The notes under the pieces were generated by a model that did no database searches, was not told the DNA's origin, and saw only the letters and a list, made by a program, of their open reading frames with translations. A stretch of 64,000 nt of DNA. Source: Eunapius fragilis. Taxonomy: Eukaryota > Porifera > Demospongiae > Spongillida > Spongillidae. A program made the position numbers and the translations under genes. This document shows, piece by piece, positions 24,501 to 38,600 of the stretch; position 1 is the stretch's first letter; each line of letters opens with the position of its first letter. The DNA is taken from the NCBI GenBank assembly GCA_963681505.1, contig OY811982.1, forward strand, positions 1,775,156 to 1,839,155. The letters are read 5' to 3'.

Positions 24501-27500
24501 AACCGATAAATGCTAATATTTAATACGTGTTGTGAGGTATTGACTTTTGCATTCTTTAGAGTAGCTGTGGTGTTACATGTCCTGAGAACTTCAAACTGAG
24601 CAGGTGTAACACACATACTGGCCTCTTGGGAGGTTTGTCACCTTCATGGGCGTGGCCTCATCAGGTAAACCGATAAATGCTAATATTTAATACTTGTTGT
24701 GAGGTATTGACTTTTGCATTCTTTAGAGTAGCTGAGGTGTTACATGTCCTGTGAGCTTCAAACTGAGCAGATGTAACACACATACTGGCCTCTTGGGAGG
24801 TTTGTCACCTTCATGGGCGTGGCCTCATCAGGTAAACCGATAAATGCTAATATTTAATACGTGTTGTGAGGTATTGACTTTTGCATTCTTTAGAGTAGCT
24901 GTGGTGTTACATGTCCTGAGAGCTTCAAACTGAGCAGGTGTAACACACATACTGGCCTCTTGGGAGGTTTGTCACCTTCATGGGCGTGGCCTCATCAGGT
25001 AAACCGATAAATGCTAATATTTAATACGTGTTGTGAGGTATTGACTTTTGCATTCTTTAGAGTAGCTGTGGTGTTACATGTCCTGTGAGCTTCAAACTGA
25101 GCAGATGTAACACACATACTGGCCTCTTGGGAGGTTTGTCACCTTCATGGGCGTGGCCTCATCAGGTAAACCGATAAATGCTAATATTTAATACGTGTTG
25201 TGAGGTATTGACTTTTGCATTCTTTAGAGTAGCTGTGGTGTTACATGTCCTGAGAGCTTCAAACTGAGCAGGTGTAACACACATACTAGCCTCTTGGGAG
25301 GTTTGTCACCTTCATGGGCGTGGCCTCATCAGGTAAACCGATAAATGCTAATATTTAATACGTGTTGTGAGGTATTGACTTTTGCATTCTTTAGAGTAGC
25401 TGTGGTGTTACATGTCCTGAGAGCTTCAAACTGAGCAGGTGTAACACACATACTGGCCTCTTGGGAGGTTTGTCACCTTCATGGGCGCGGCCTCATCAGG
25501 TAAACCGATAAATGCTAATATTTAATACGTGTTGTGAGGTATTGACTTTTGCATTCTTTAGAGTAGCTGTGGTGTTACATGTCCTGAGAGCTTCAAACTG
25601 AGCAGGTGTAACACACATACTGGCCTCTTGGGAGGTTTGTCATCTTCATGGGCGTGGCCTCATCAGGTAAACCGATAAATGCTAATATTTAATACGTGTT
25701 GTGAGGTATTGACTTTTGCATTCTTTAGAGTAGCTGTGGTGTTACATGTCCTGTGAGCTTCAAACTGAGCAGATGTAACACACATACTGGCCTCTTGGGA
25801 GGTTTGTCACCTTCATGGGCGTGGCCTCATCAGGTAAACCGATAAATGCTAATATTTAATACTTGTTGTGAGGTATTGACTTTTGCATTCTTTAGAGTAG
25901 CTGTGGTGTTACATGTCCTGAGAGCTTCAAACTGAGCAGGTGTAACACACATACTAGCCTCTTGGGAGGTTTGTCACCTTCATGGGCGTGGCCTCATCAG
26001 GTAAACCGATAAATGCTAATATTTAATACGTGTTGTGAGGTATTGACTTTTGCATTCTTTAGAGTAGCTGTGGTGTTACATGTCCTGAGAGCTTCAAACT
26101 GAGCAGGTGTAACACACATACTGGCCTCTTGGGAGGTTTGTCACCTTCATGGGCGTGGCCTCATCAGGTAAACCGATAAATGCTAATATTTAATACGTGT
26201 TGTGAGGTATTGACTTTTGCATTCTTTAGAGTAGCTGTGGTGTTACATGTCCTGAGAGCTTCAAACTGAGCAGGTGTAACACACATACTGGCCTCTTGGG
26301 AGGTTTGTCATCTTCATGGGCGTGGCCTCATCAGGTAAACCGATAAATGCTAATATTTAATACGTGTTGTGAGGTATTGACTTTTGCATTCTTTAGAGTA
26401 GCTGTGGTGTTACATGTCCTGTGAGCTTCAAACTGAGCAGATGTAACACACATACTGGCCTCCAGGGAGGTGTGTGACCTTTACGGGCGTGGCCTCATCA
26501 GGTATTAGTGATTGAGTGTACTTAATGATGAGATATATGGTCCATGTGTGCGTTATGAAGAGGTGTGTCTATACATGTACATGCACGTGTCTATTCACCC
26601 ATGTACACTTACTCTCGCACATGCATTCCGGATCTTATTTCTGCAGGCGGCCAAACTGTTGTCCTCAGCAGCAAGCTCTACTTAGGGCCTTAAAGAGTTA
26701 AAGGACATTTACTGATGCTTTTCTTTGTACATGTAACATGTTGCTTTTAAATGGTGAGGATCATGACTCATTGATTTGGAACTTGCCTGCCAGGGTGATT
26801 TGATGACCAGTTTTAACACGAGTGATTCTCCCAAGTGGGTATGAAGTGCTATTTGAACGAACATATACATCATGACGGCACGAGTGAACTTTGCTCTCCA
26901 GTGCACGTACAGATAGGATCATAGTTCATGCATGTTCTGGTGCCAGCTAACAAAGAAAAGGAAGGGGGCTCTGGTTCCCAGGAATAAGGGCTGTACCAAA
27001 CATGTTGCAGTGCCTATTGTATGTGGTAAGTATGAAGAAACACAGGGGCAACAGTTTTATATGACTTCCTACTTGAGTCATATATATCATAGCTCTGTCA
27101 AAAGTAAAGGGGGCTCAGGTTAATAAGACATGAACATCCCAACCAATCATGTTTCAATGGCTATATCATGTAATAGGTATGTATAAACATAGGGGCAACA
27201 GTTCTGAATGGCTTTCTACATGGGTGACGATAATCACAGCTCTCTCAAAAGTAAAGGGGGCTCGGGTGCCCAGGAGTAAGACCTGAATGCCTGATTAACA
27301 TCCCAACCAAGCATGTTTCAATGCCTATACCATGTGATATGCATGCATAAACATAGGGGCAACAGTTCCGAATGACTTTCTACTTGGGTGACGATTATCA
27401 CAGCTCTCTCGCATGGCACATCGGATTGAATCATATAAGATCAAGAACACGCGTGCATTCAATTCTTTTCAATTTTGCATGTAACGAATTTGGAATTAAT

Positions 27501-30500
27501 GCCGGCAAAGATACAGCAACACCTCAAGGTTTGCATCCTATATGATGTAGTTGTAGGATTCATGAAAATAGTAATAATATGCAATGCATGCACATTAATG
27601 TTTGTTCAGTTATTATTACCTATACTATTAGCGGGTCGATCATGTACAAGCTTAGTACAGGTGCATACAACATACATGTACTTGCGTTGGCTCACAAACA
27701 TTGGACGGTGCATGGAAAGCATTTTGAGGAGTGATCTGACGGAACTAATATACATGTAGACGGCGAGAGAAGTATTTGTTATTATGCCACGCCCCCACCT
27801 TGTACCATAGGAAAGCTGAGCTGCTCAATGACGTTACGTGACACTGGAATACACTTCACAGTGTCGACAGGCTACCGAGCGTCTTACCATTCAAAACACA
27901 AATAACACGATGCATGCTAATCATACTGCTTCTTGTACACAATAGCTAAGCAAACCCAGAATGTTTAGGTACGCGTTTCCTCAGAAGAGGTTCCAGGTGG
28001 ATTACTGTGAATATTAGTGCTTATCACATGCCCCAGCTGAAACGTACGTGATATACCTGGTGAAGTTTGAAAAGACATATGTCATAATGTAGACTACGTT
28101 TATTAACTTATTAAATTAATTGCAAGTATTAATTTGGCGCCAAGTATTACCACGCGGAGCATATTAGTAAAATGGCGATCGAGGTTGTAGGGATATCAGG
28201 CAGCCACACCAGAAAGAACTGGATGACGGAAGTCAGGTTAGTCCAAAAGTACATCATAGTTCGTAAATTTTGTTATGATTTTGACTATGCCAAGACTTTT
28301 TGACGATGCCTCGCCTTGCAAATTGCCAGGACAGCGCAGTGTTCGTGAACTTGGATTCCAGGTATGTTCACCGGCCATGGAATAGCTGCATCCGCAAGTC
28401 GTCGCTGATATACTAAGACACATCGATGAAGCTGGATTGCATCGCAAGCAGATAGCGGAAGCCCCCATTGAAATATAGGTCAGAATTGTAGAAGTCAGAA
28501 AGGTTTAGGAAGATCATCAGCACTTCAGTTCGGCGTGATGAAGGGTAAGAGATTTTTGCGCTTTTTTCTTACGCAATCACGACTTTGTATAGCAGAGTTC
28601 GATGAAGACCTTCACGCTATTGCCGCCACATAAAGGTAGAGTCTTCATAATGCTATCTTCAGCCATATTTTTACTAGGTACAAGCGAACTAAGAGTAATT
28701 GAAGGCTATTCAACTCAACAGCGTAAGTCCTATCTATGTCGCGTGATGCTCTTTTCCTACTGTAGCTTTTGCTAAAAGGTGTCGTATGCTGACAGAAGAA
28801 GAAAGGCAAGGTGGCGGTTAAGCCTTCGAAGAGGACAGCGGTGGTCCATCGACGTCATAGCGCTCTGATAGGCTAAGTGAATCGATTGACGCTCTGGATG
28901 CTCGAAGCAACTTGAAGCACCACCCCTACAACAGCGATGTGAAGGACCGCTACTCCACTCTTCCACTTCTCCAACTGTTCATGCCTGGATGGTTCGAGAG
29001 ACTTGGACGTTTTTAAAACGCATTGTATATGTTTTGGCTATTGCGGTTTTTATTTATTGATTGAAATTATATAAAGCTATATTAATATGATCATACATAC
29101 ACAAATGGATACAAGCTAGTATACAATGAACAAATTCGGAAGACGTATCCAACTGATGTAACGGAGCAAAGTATGCGGTAGAAGTACACAATTGGTGTGC
29201 GGAAGGCGCAAATTAAGAACCCATCATCAGCGCACGTGATAATTTGAGAATACGCAAAATATACGACATGAGATTCTGGTTCTATCCGCAAAATATACCA
29301 ATGGGTATACCTTGCGTACACACATGTGTATATCATGTGTATTTTTCACATATCCGCAAAATATACACTATCGTATATCCAATTCGTAGCATAGCGTTCA
29401 AAGTATTGCAGCGATTCCTCCCATAGTGTAAATAACACTTCATAATGAGACAACAGCCTTCCAAGGCACTCTGCATGGTGGTCCACCTAGTAGCTTGAAG
29501 ATATTTTTTAAGAAACACAAATCACGTGGATAGCAGCAGGTATACAGTAGCAGCTATTAGCTGAAATGATTATCACTCACAGTGATACTTCCCGCTCACC
29601 AGCGATTTAACTGCAATGAAAAATTAATAAATCATGAATAACTAATCATCAGTACAAAAAGTGGAGCCGCCATGGCGGCTCCGGCGGCCACGGTTCCGTC
29701 GCCGCTGCTGTCAGTCATAGTGTCTAAAGTTGTCCTCACGACGGTTGTTGGAAAGGATACTTATGAAAACACCTCATTATGAAGAGGAAGTAGGGAGGGA
29801 AGCGGATGGGGTACATGTTTGGTGTGTTGTATGATGCTACAGAGTAGGTAAAAATAAACATCCTACATATGTATGAGACTCGTATTTTGTGGTTGCTGTG
29901 GTCTCATATGGGAAGTGTATGTTCATGTTATCCACTAGTTTGCATGTGTGCCTACTACTGGCAGGAATAAAGTTGGCTTCCTTATGTGTGGGTTAGCCTC
30001 AGCAGGAATTTTGGGCCTTCATGGTGATGGTGCAGATGGCAAATATTTGGGGGAAGGGGGAAGAATGTATGGGAGTGGGTACACAGAGAAGAGCATTGAA
30101 TTTGTAAGGTGTTGTTTGTACTGAAAGATGTCCACCAGAACATGTCTCTCTGGTATATAAACAATGTTTAATGTTTTGATGAAGGGCGAATGGTTGTGCA
30201 CTTACCCCCTGCTTATAATTAGATGTAGCATGGGAAAGCATATATGGCATTAAAAGGGGAACATTGTCTAAGGTTAAAGTAGGTCTAGCCACCTGCCTGT
30301 CAGCAACTCTCCCTTCTAAACATACCATCCCAAACTAGATTGTTCCTTTGTCTGGTTCCAGGTATTGTATTGCTATATATAATGGTGTTCTTGGGGAAAA
30401 CAACCATTCAGTCTCATAGCCAGCTATTGACGACCTGAACTTTTGCTGACCCACCCACCACTCCTCTTGTGCACTGTTTGTACCTGTACACTGATATTCC

Positions 30501-33222
30501 TGTCATACATTAATGGCAGGTGGCACCCTTTGGGCTTCTACCCTGACCAACCACGTCAAACCCATGACCGCGTCATGGTGTGGCACATCTGGTCGCACCC
30601 AAGGCAAGCCAGCGCTACCTTGGTCCCAGGTCGGTCAGTGGGGAGGGACTACCACTCACCATGACCACGTCATGGTAGTGGCACGTCTGGTCGCACCCAA
30701 GGCAAGCCAGCGCTACCTTGGTCCCAGACTTGGCCTGATGGGTACACCCTGTCACCAGGTTGCCGCCTGACCCTTTTTTGGGCAAACAGTTATCGTCAAC
30801 TAGTTTAGACGCATGACAGGGAGCTAGATGGGGTATGCATGAGTCACAGATATATAGGTTATGCATAAGCACAGAAGGAGCATTCATACAGCATTAAACC
30901 CTAGTTTTACGATTGTGTCTGTAAAGCCTTACAATTTATGGCTGTTGAACAATTTATTATTTCCCTCCAGTTTCCCGGGTATCAGTACCTCTGTGGTCTT
31001 CAATCATCAACCTTCTCTCTCCTCCTACCTACCAGCTACATCAGTAGTACCTCCATTAGGTGTATGTATACTGCAGCTCAGGTGAGGAGTGGGGTGATGT
31101 CATCTCCTCTATCAAGATGGCTACCCTCCCCCCCCCCCCCCCCCCCCCCCCAGATCTCCCTTCCAGTTGGAACTTCTGCTATGGTAGCTAATATCAGTCT
31201 TATTTGGACCAACAGTGGTACAGTTATGTACCCAATTGATCCTCTTGGAGTCATTCAAGGTGAGGACATGCGTGTTCATAGGCGTAGGAAGGGGGGGGGG
31301 GGAGGAGGGAGAGAACCCACTTTGCTTCAAGTGTGGGGACTATAGTCCCCCACTCCCACTTCTTTTTCAGCATGAGGGCCCAATTAAATAAACTATGTTG
31401 GCGTGGTTTCAAAAATTTGCTCCATTACCATGCATACAGCTTATTACAACTTCAGAACAAATAGCTGTCAATTAAACCAGTCAATGCACCTCCCATTTCC
31501 ACAACCATTTATTAATACTTAATTCAGTCCCCCTGCTTTTTGACCCAATTGATATGCCACTGGTGTTTAGTTCTGACTTTAACTTTCCATCCTCATCCTC
31601 AGTGACACTGTATGACTGTTCTGCATTCTCTGCTCCTGTGTGTACCTCCTGCCTGGCTGTCAACATTGGTACTGGGTATGACTGTGGATGGTGTAATGGT
31701 ATCAGCTGTGTTGCACCAGAAACCTGCTCTTCAACATTTGCCATCCAACCAAACCAATGTCCCTCTCCTGTGTTGAGCTCTGTCTCTCCAACTTCTGGTC
31801 CATTTGGAGGAGGGACAAGACTGACCATCACAGGCACTAACCTTGGAGTGACAGTTGGGGACATTGTTAGTGTGACTGTGGGAGGAGTGTCCTGTATGGT
31901 ACAGTCAGATGGGTACATACCAGGGACACAGGTTGTGTGTGTCACTGGAACATACACCTCTGGAGGGATGCAGAATGTGATAATAACTATTAATAGATCT
32001 GGTACCATGGCAACAGCACAATCCAACCTCCAGTACACATATGTGAGGCCATCCATCTCTTCAGTATTTCCAAAGTCAGGACCAATGTCAGGAGGTACTA
32101 ATGTTGTGATTGGAGGAATGTTCCTGAATGTTGGTAATGGAGTGAAAGGAGTACTACTGAATGGAGCTGTGTGTGTCATATTGTGAGTTGAAGGTTTCCA
32201 TCCACCATCATGTGTCCATGACCACTGTTGTACACTTCCATAGACAGTCATCACTCACACAGGTCACATGCACATCATCTGCACAGAATGTGACAGGTGT
32301 TGGTTTGGTGACAGTCTACATTGACAGTGAAGTGACCACCAACACTGGAGTCACCTTTGAATACACAAACAACCCTAATTACACTTCAGTGTCTCCTGTT
32401 ATGACCATACCAGCGTAAGTCCTAACTTAAACCATTGCTTGATGTTCATTCTTCCTCAGTGGAGGTATCATTCTGACCTTCACTGGAGCATACCTCAATG
32501 TAACCCAGAATGTTATCTTCCAGTTGGTAATAAATGGAATGATGAAGGTATGATGCTATGAACCACCATGGCTAACAAGCACTAACTTATGTTATGTTTC
32601 TCCACCATCCTCTTCCTCCATCTCAGGAATCCCTATGTAAACAGACATTCACCACTCTCAAGTGTTATGCTCTACGCCTGGGTTCAGATCTCAGTGGACC
32701 AGGTGTGTACCTGTTCCCTGGTATCAACTACACCATTATGATGGATGGAGCTCCTGGACCAGTTGGAGACCCTCTGAAGATTGGAGTGGTCCCAAATCCT
32801 GTCTTCACATCAATCAGTAAAGATGACCTCACCCAAACGATTGGTTCAGCTAAGATAATCAGAATCAATGTAATAGTTGTGGTAGCCATAACAGTGATAG
32901 AAGTGATGGTCATGTGATCCCGTTTTGTCAGGGTATGAACATCATGAGTGTTGATGTCCTCTCTGAGATCATGGTGACAGTTGGAGGAGAGAGATGTGCA
33001 ATAGACCTGGGGACTACTACTGATACTGTGAGGGACCTTTTATGACCTAGTGCCCAGACTCATGCCATTTTAAAATGTCCCTGCAGGTTCTATCCTGTCA
33101 GCCTCCCCAAAACCTCCCTGCAGTGTCCACTGATTCTTCTGGGAAAGGAGAAATTTCTACTAATGGCATGGTATGATCTTGTATGGCATTGCAACGAAAT
33201 GTCCTTTTTACCCTTCTGTGTG

Positions 33223-33283
<61 letters not shown>

Positions 33284-35646
33284 TCCTCAGGTAGTGGTAT
33301 CAGTGGGCAGGTCCCTGTACTATACACCCGACACTATTACATTTGTGACACAGTTCCCAGTCACAGCTGTGGCAGGGGGTGTGGTAGGGGGTGGTGTCAG
33401 CCTCATTCTCCTCCTGGTTATAAGTATGGCCATCATTTTGGTGGTCCGCAGAAGGGAGTCTGTGATGAGGAGTCAGGCGGATGTTCTGCTGATGCAGATT
33501 AAAACAGTGGCCGAGGAGCCCAAAAGAGGTATGTGTTGTACCCAATGTGTGTGCGCACAGATGTGTGTGTGCAAGCATGTGTGCGCGTGAGTGTTTTTGC
33601 GTATTTTTATGTGTGTGCATGTGCATTTTTTCTCCCAAGGTGTTAGTGTATTATTGTGTAATGGAAAAGTATGACAAGCTGTCTATGCTGTCACAACTAT
33701 CCAGTAACATCTTAATTAACATTATATAGGATGCGATAGTTATGTAGTGCTGTGTCTAAACAGATGTTCATTTAATTGTATTTATGGTATGATATTCCAT
33801 TGTTAAATACGGATTGATATAATATAATGCAAGAATTCATACCCAATGCGCAATGATATCCAACAATGTTCTGTGCTTAATGCCACTTGAGCGAATGGCT
33901 ACTTACCCTCACGAAGGTTAGGTTTAGTCTGCTTAACAGTTCTGCCATCCCCCATATGGCTTGCAAGCCCGGTCTAGATCGGCTCATTTCAAATCACCCT
34001 CCTGACGTTTATTTTGGTGACTGTGGTTGCTGCTTCAGCCACCACTCCCGATCCAAAAGCAGGTAGCTGAATTAAGCAGTGATGTGACAGGAACATCAAA
34101 GGCAGCTGCCTAACCCAGCAACTACACTGTATATTGTTCCCGTATGTAATACACACTCATATTTCGGGGGAGTAGTGCTATTCCTTTGCATATATTTTAA
34201 CAATAGCACTAACAACATGCACATTGAATTGCTTCTTGCTAGCATGGTGTAATGCTGACTCAAAGTAATATTGCACACCTAAACCTTTACCAACGAAGGA
34301 AATAATAAACCGTTTAGAAGATATAGTTAAATTATGTTACTAGCATGTTCTGCTATAATTATAAAGTACCTTCATACACATATACATAAGGAGACCCACC
34401 ATCAGCAGTTAGTGGTCATGCTGCTACAGATTTCCTGAGTCAGTACACAGGAACCATCATCTCCAGTGATCAGGTCCATGTTCTGAATAAAATTGGAGAA
34501 GGTAACTCAACCTGCCCTCTCTTTCATGTTACATTCCTCCCCTCACTGTTCTTAATGTGATGTTCTTCCCCACATCATTCCATATGCTATGTAAAAGGTG
34601 AATTTGGAGTGGTGTACAGAGCACATCTCCTTCAGGTGAACACACTGGCTGAATCTCAACTGGTGGCTGTCAAGACCTTGAAAGGTGAAGTCTTTGGTGG
34701 TAATGCTTCCTTCATCAGATGAAGTGCCCCTTTAGGTCTCTTCACAATGAATGACCTCTCCAATATGATGGGTGAAATCCTGAAGATGCAAGACTTCCAC
34801 CACCCCCATGTGATGACCCTGATAGGAGTGTCCTTTGATGCCAATCACACTCCCTCCATGGTGATGCCCTTCATGGCTAATGGGAGTCTTCTCTCATACC
34901 TCAAGAACAACAGGTCTTCTCTTTTATTTTCTGAAGCAGCAGATGATGAAAAAGTGAGATTGCCTCTTTGTGCATATACCATAGGCTTCCATGTCATTGG
35001 TATTATCTATAGCTCTACGCATCCCAGAAGTTCTTAATGAAGATGTGTTATGAGATAGCACAGGGGATGGAATACCTTGCTGAGAATAAGTTTGTACACA
35101 GAGACCTAGCAGCAAGAAACTGCATGTGAGGGAGTGATGATGTGTGATGTTAATAGTGGTAATGGAGGTTTGTACAGGATTGATGGAGATGGGGTACTTA
35201 AAGTGGGAGACTTTGGTCTGTCAGAAGATGTTTACAAGACAGGGTACTTCAGGCTGGACAAGGGGTCCTCAGGGGTGAGACTACCATTCAAATGGCTGGC
35301 CCCAGAGAGCATTTATTATGGAGTTTTCAATGAGAAAACTGATGTAGTGAGCCTTTGAAATCAATCTATCATGTGTTGCATGTAATCATGTATATGATAT
35401 ATATGTATTTAGTGGTCATTTGGTGTGACATGCTGGGAGATATTCACATGTGGCAAACTCCCCTACCCTGGTGTGGACCCAAGAGACCTACCAAACTTTC
35501 TAGAGAGAGGAAGGAGACTGGAGAAGCCTGAAAATGCTGCTTGTTCTGATGCTATGTTAGCACACACACACATGCACATCACACAAACACACATCACACA
35601 AACACACATACACAAACACACATCGCACACATACACACACGCACAT

Positions 35647-35693
<47 letters not shown>

Positions 35694-38600
35694 TGCATGT
35701 GCACACTCACTCACAAAACACAATCAAATACACATACTTTACCTATGATACTCATGAGTTGTGGTTGTGCCGTTTCAGGTACACTCTGGTGTTGAAGTGT
35801 TGGGATTCTGACCCTCAGGACAGACCATCATTCAACAAGATTGGCTCTACCATCTCAAAGGCTCTACAGACAACAATGGAGAGATATCTTGATATGTCAG
35901 CAGCTGACATGCCCAAAGTACCACCTACACAGGATGAGATTAGACAACCAGTACAGGTAAAAAGAAATCTTTGGTACTTTCAGGCACTGGATGGTTCCAC
36001 CACTCTGTTGTGCTTTGACAGGCTGGATAGATAGATTTGTTAAAACAGTTGGAATATCTTAGTGACAATTGACTAAAATGGCTTAGAACAGAATCATTTA
36101 TTGACTCACCAAGGAGGCCTATTGATGTTTTCTACATGTACCTGTACAGTGAGGCAATACAACCTCTTGTGTTATGTGCATGTATATAATTTATTGCTGT
36201 TATATTTTCTCCATGTATTTCTTTCTGTGTCGCTTTGTACATATTTCTTATTTGACCCTTGTTTCTTTCCCTATGCCACCAACTTTCTCATAGAGAATGT
36301 TTTTATTACTTTTAATACATAGTTATGCTTCCAATTACTTATTCATCCATAGGCATTTGATCATATGGAAACTGATAGGCTGGAAGAACAGAGAATTGAA
36401 ACTGTTGCCTGTGAAGCATACACACTTCACTCTTCAATTGTCTATGGAAAACAAGCACATGTGAGTATTGAAGAACATATACTAGAAAGTCTTAGGACCC
36501 TAACATGTCCTACTGAAGGGTGCATGGAATGAGACACGTTCCCAGGGGCCTGGGGTAGATTGTATTGGCATAGATATTAGACTAATATCTATGGTATTGG
36601 TGTGTGGCCCTAGCTGCACCAATAATATATGTTTATAGTATGTGATATGCGTATATTTTGTGTATTATTCAGCACTAAAAGCATGGGCTATGACTGCAAG
36701 AGATTGATGTTTGTTAAAGGAAACAATTAAGAGTCCAACGTAAAAGGTCATTAATACTTGGTACAAACTGTAATATATGGGGTATCAAAAATGAGAAAGG
36801 TGGAGAAGTGAAATTACAGCGAGTTAAAAGGCAAAATATACAAAAGAACAGACTGAGGGAGTCATTATATAATACTTGTTGCAAGCAGTGATATATGTGC
36901 GTCACAAAAGATGAAGAAATAAAATTACAGCGAGTGAAAGGGTGAAGAACAGACTAGGAGGGGTAAAACATCCGTGTGCAAAGTGATCATTATGCAAAGA
37001 ATTTATTTGAAAAAATGCATCAGCCAGAACCTTCTCTTTGTATGTGGTGCCATGTCCTCGTACTCGTAAACAATAAATGGCTTCCTATTTCAGCCTCAGG
37101 AAACACAGATGGCTTGCAACAAACATCACATAAACAGACCAGGCTATGGTTTGTGTTATATCTTCTGAAGGGAACCGCAAGCATAGTATTGTGTGGTGGT
37201 GAATTACATCAGCTAGGGTCAAAATTAGCATTGTTCAGAAAGTTTAATGATGACAATGCCATTTAAACCTATAACATGCCAATAAAGACATCGCTAAGAA
37301 AGACGATGATTGACTGGTACTCTGTTTGTACCTATATGTGCACTAAATCATGTATTAAACCCTGTGGGGATAGAGGTGGGAATTTGATGCACATCCGGAG
37401 CAACCACGACCAAGCAATGATGGCATCCGAAGGCACACGCATCAAAGTGATGAACGACAAATGGACCCTTTATGCGTAAGATTTGAATTTGGATAGAAAT
37501 ACTCTTAGTCATATTTTATCGCGTCGTTCACCAAATGGACCCCTGTACGCGTAAGATTTAAAATTGGACTCTCAGTTAAATTCATATCGTATCGCGTCAT
37601 TCACCGTTTTGATGCGTAGCAGTACGCCGAAGAGATGATGGGCCCAATTGGAGGACAATTTTGAAAACCAGTACTGTTACATTAATATGTGCTGGACAAT
37701 TTCGAAATTGACAAATAGTACAAAACATAATCAATTTTCTGCTGGTAGAGAACTCCATAATAAATTCCCTATTCCCATCTGAACAATATGCAAACTGCAA
37801 TAGGACTAGTGATATGATATGCCCACTATATGAATTAAATCTCCTCACCATATATTGCTCCTCAGATACGATCTACTCCTATTATTACTGAGAGTTATTA
37901 TACAGAAGTGGATAGAATTGAAACTTTCCCTTGTGATGCATACAACCTCATTTCTATCAAGCAGGTAAGTGGCCAGAGAAAGCTGCAACTTTTAGTAAGT
38001 GGTAAAAAAAAGTATTCAAATGTCCAATGATAGTGTAAGTCATACAAATACACATATCACATGCACGCTTGATAATGCAAGTAAAATTACAACTTATTAT
38101 GTCAAGGTATAATTAAAAAGTTGAGTAGTACTGTTTTTCAAGCAGTTTGACCGAGCCAACACGCTCGATTTACAGTAAAAAAAGGGGGGTCGAATCAAAT
38201 TTTGATTTGCAATTGATTTGACAGTCACATTCCTGATACAGAATGTTGCAATCAAAATTTGATTCGACGCGTTTTTTTGCTGTGATTTCTACGTGCGCAT
38301 ATTTGTAGGCCTACGTACCGTGTTGCGTATGCTGATGGCAACTGAATCCACGTATTACGAATCTTTAGCTTCTGTTCGCTATATTTAAGAAGCCATGCAA
38401 GAAGGGGAACAGAACCGAATGTTTGCAAGAAGCGAAACGCCGTACTGGGCAGTGACATAATGGCGGAGACATAGTTATTTAACAGGAAGTAATTGCATAT
38501 TCATGTCTTCGATGCCAGTCGTAATAGGTAAATGGCGCGAAACCTAGAAATATGTGCACTGTTGTATCCCCGTAACGGATAAAGTAAATTTTAACGAACA

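Noticed and set aside
23670-26505. CRISPR-like array
   Set aside because: The 167-bp units are continuous head-to-tail copies with no unique spacers, in an animal genome.
33183-36040. The kinase as an unrelated neighbouring gene
   Set aside because: The juxtamembrane exon 34391-34501 has a canonical acceptor, the correct phase and no upstream signal peptide or start of its own. It is best read as the continuation of the transmembrane exon, although transcripts are needed.
36976-37266. 96-codon ORF in the gene B tail intron
   Set aside because: It has no splice context, no homologue in the window and no recognisable motif; treated as chance.
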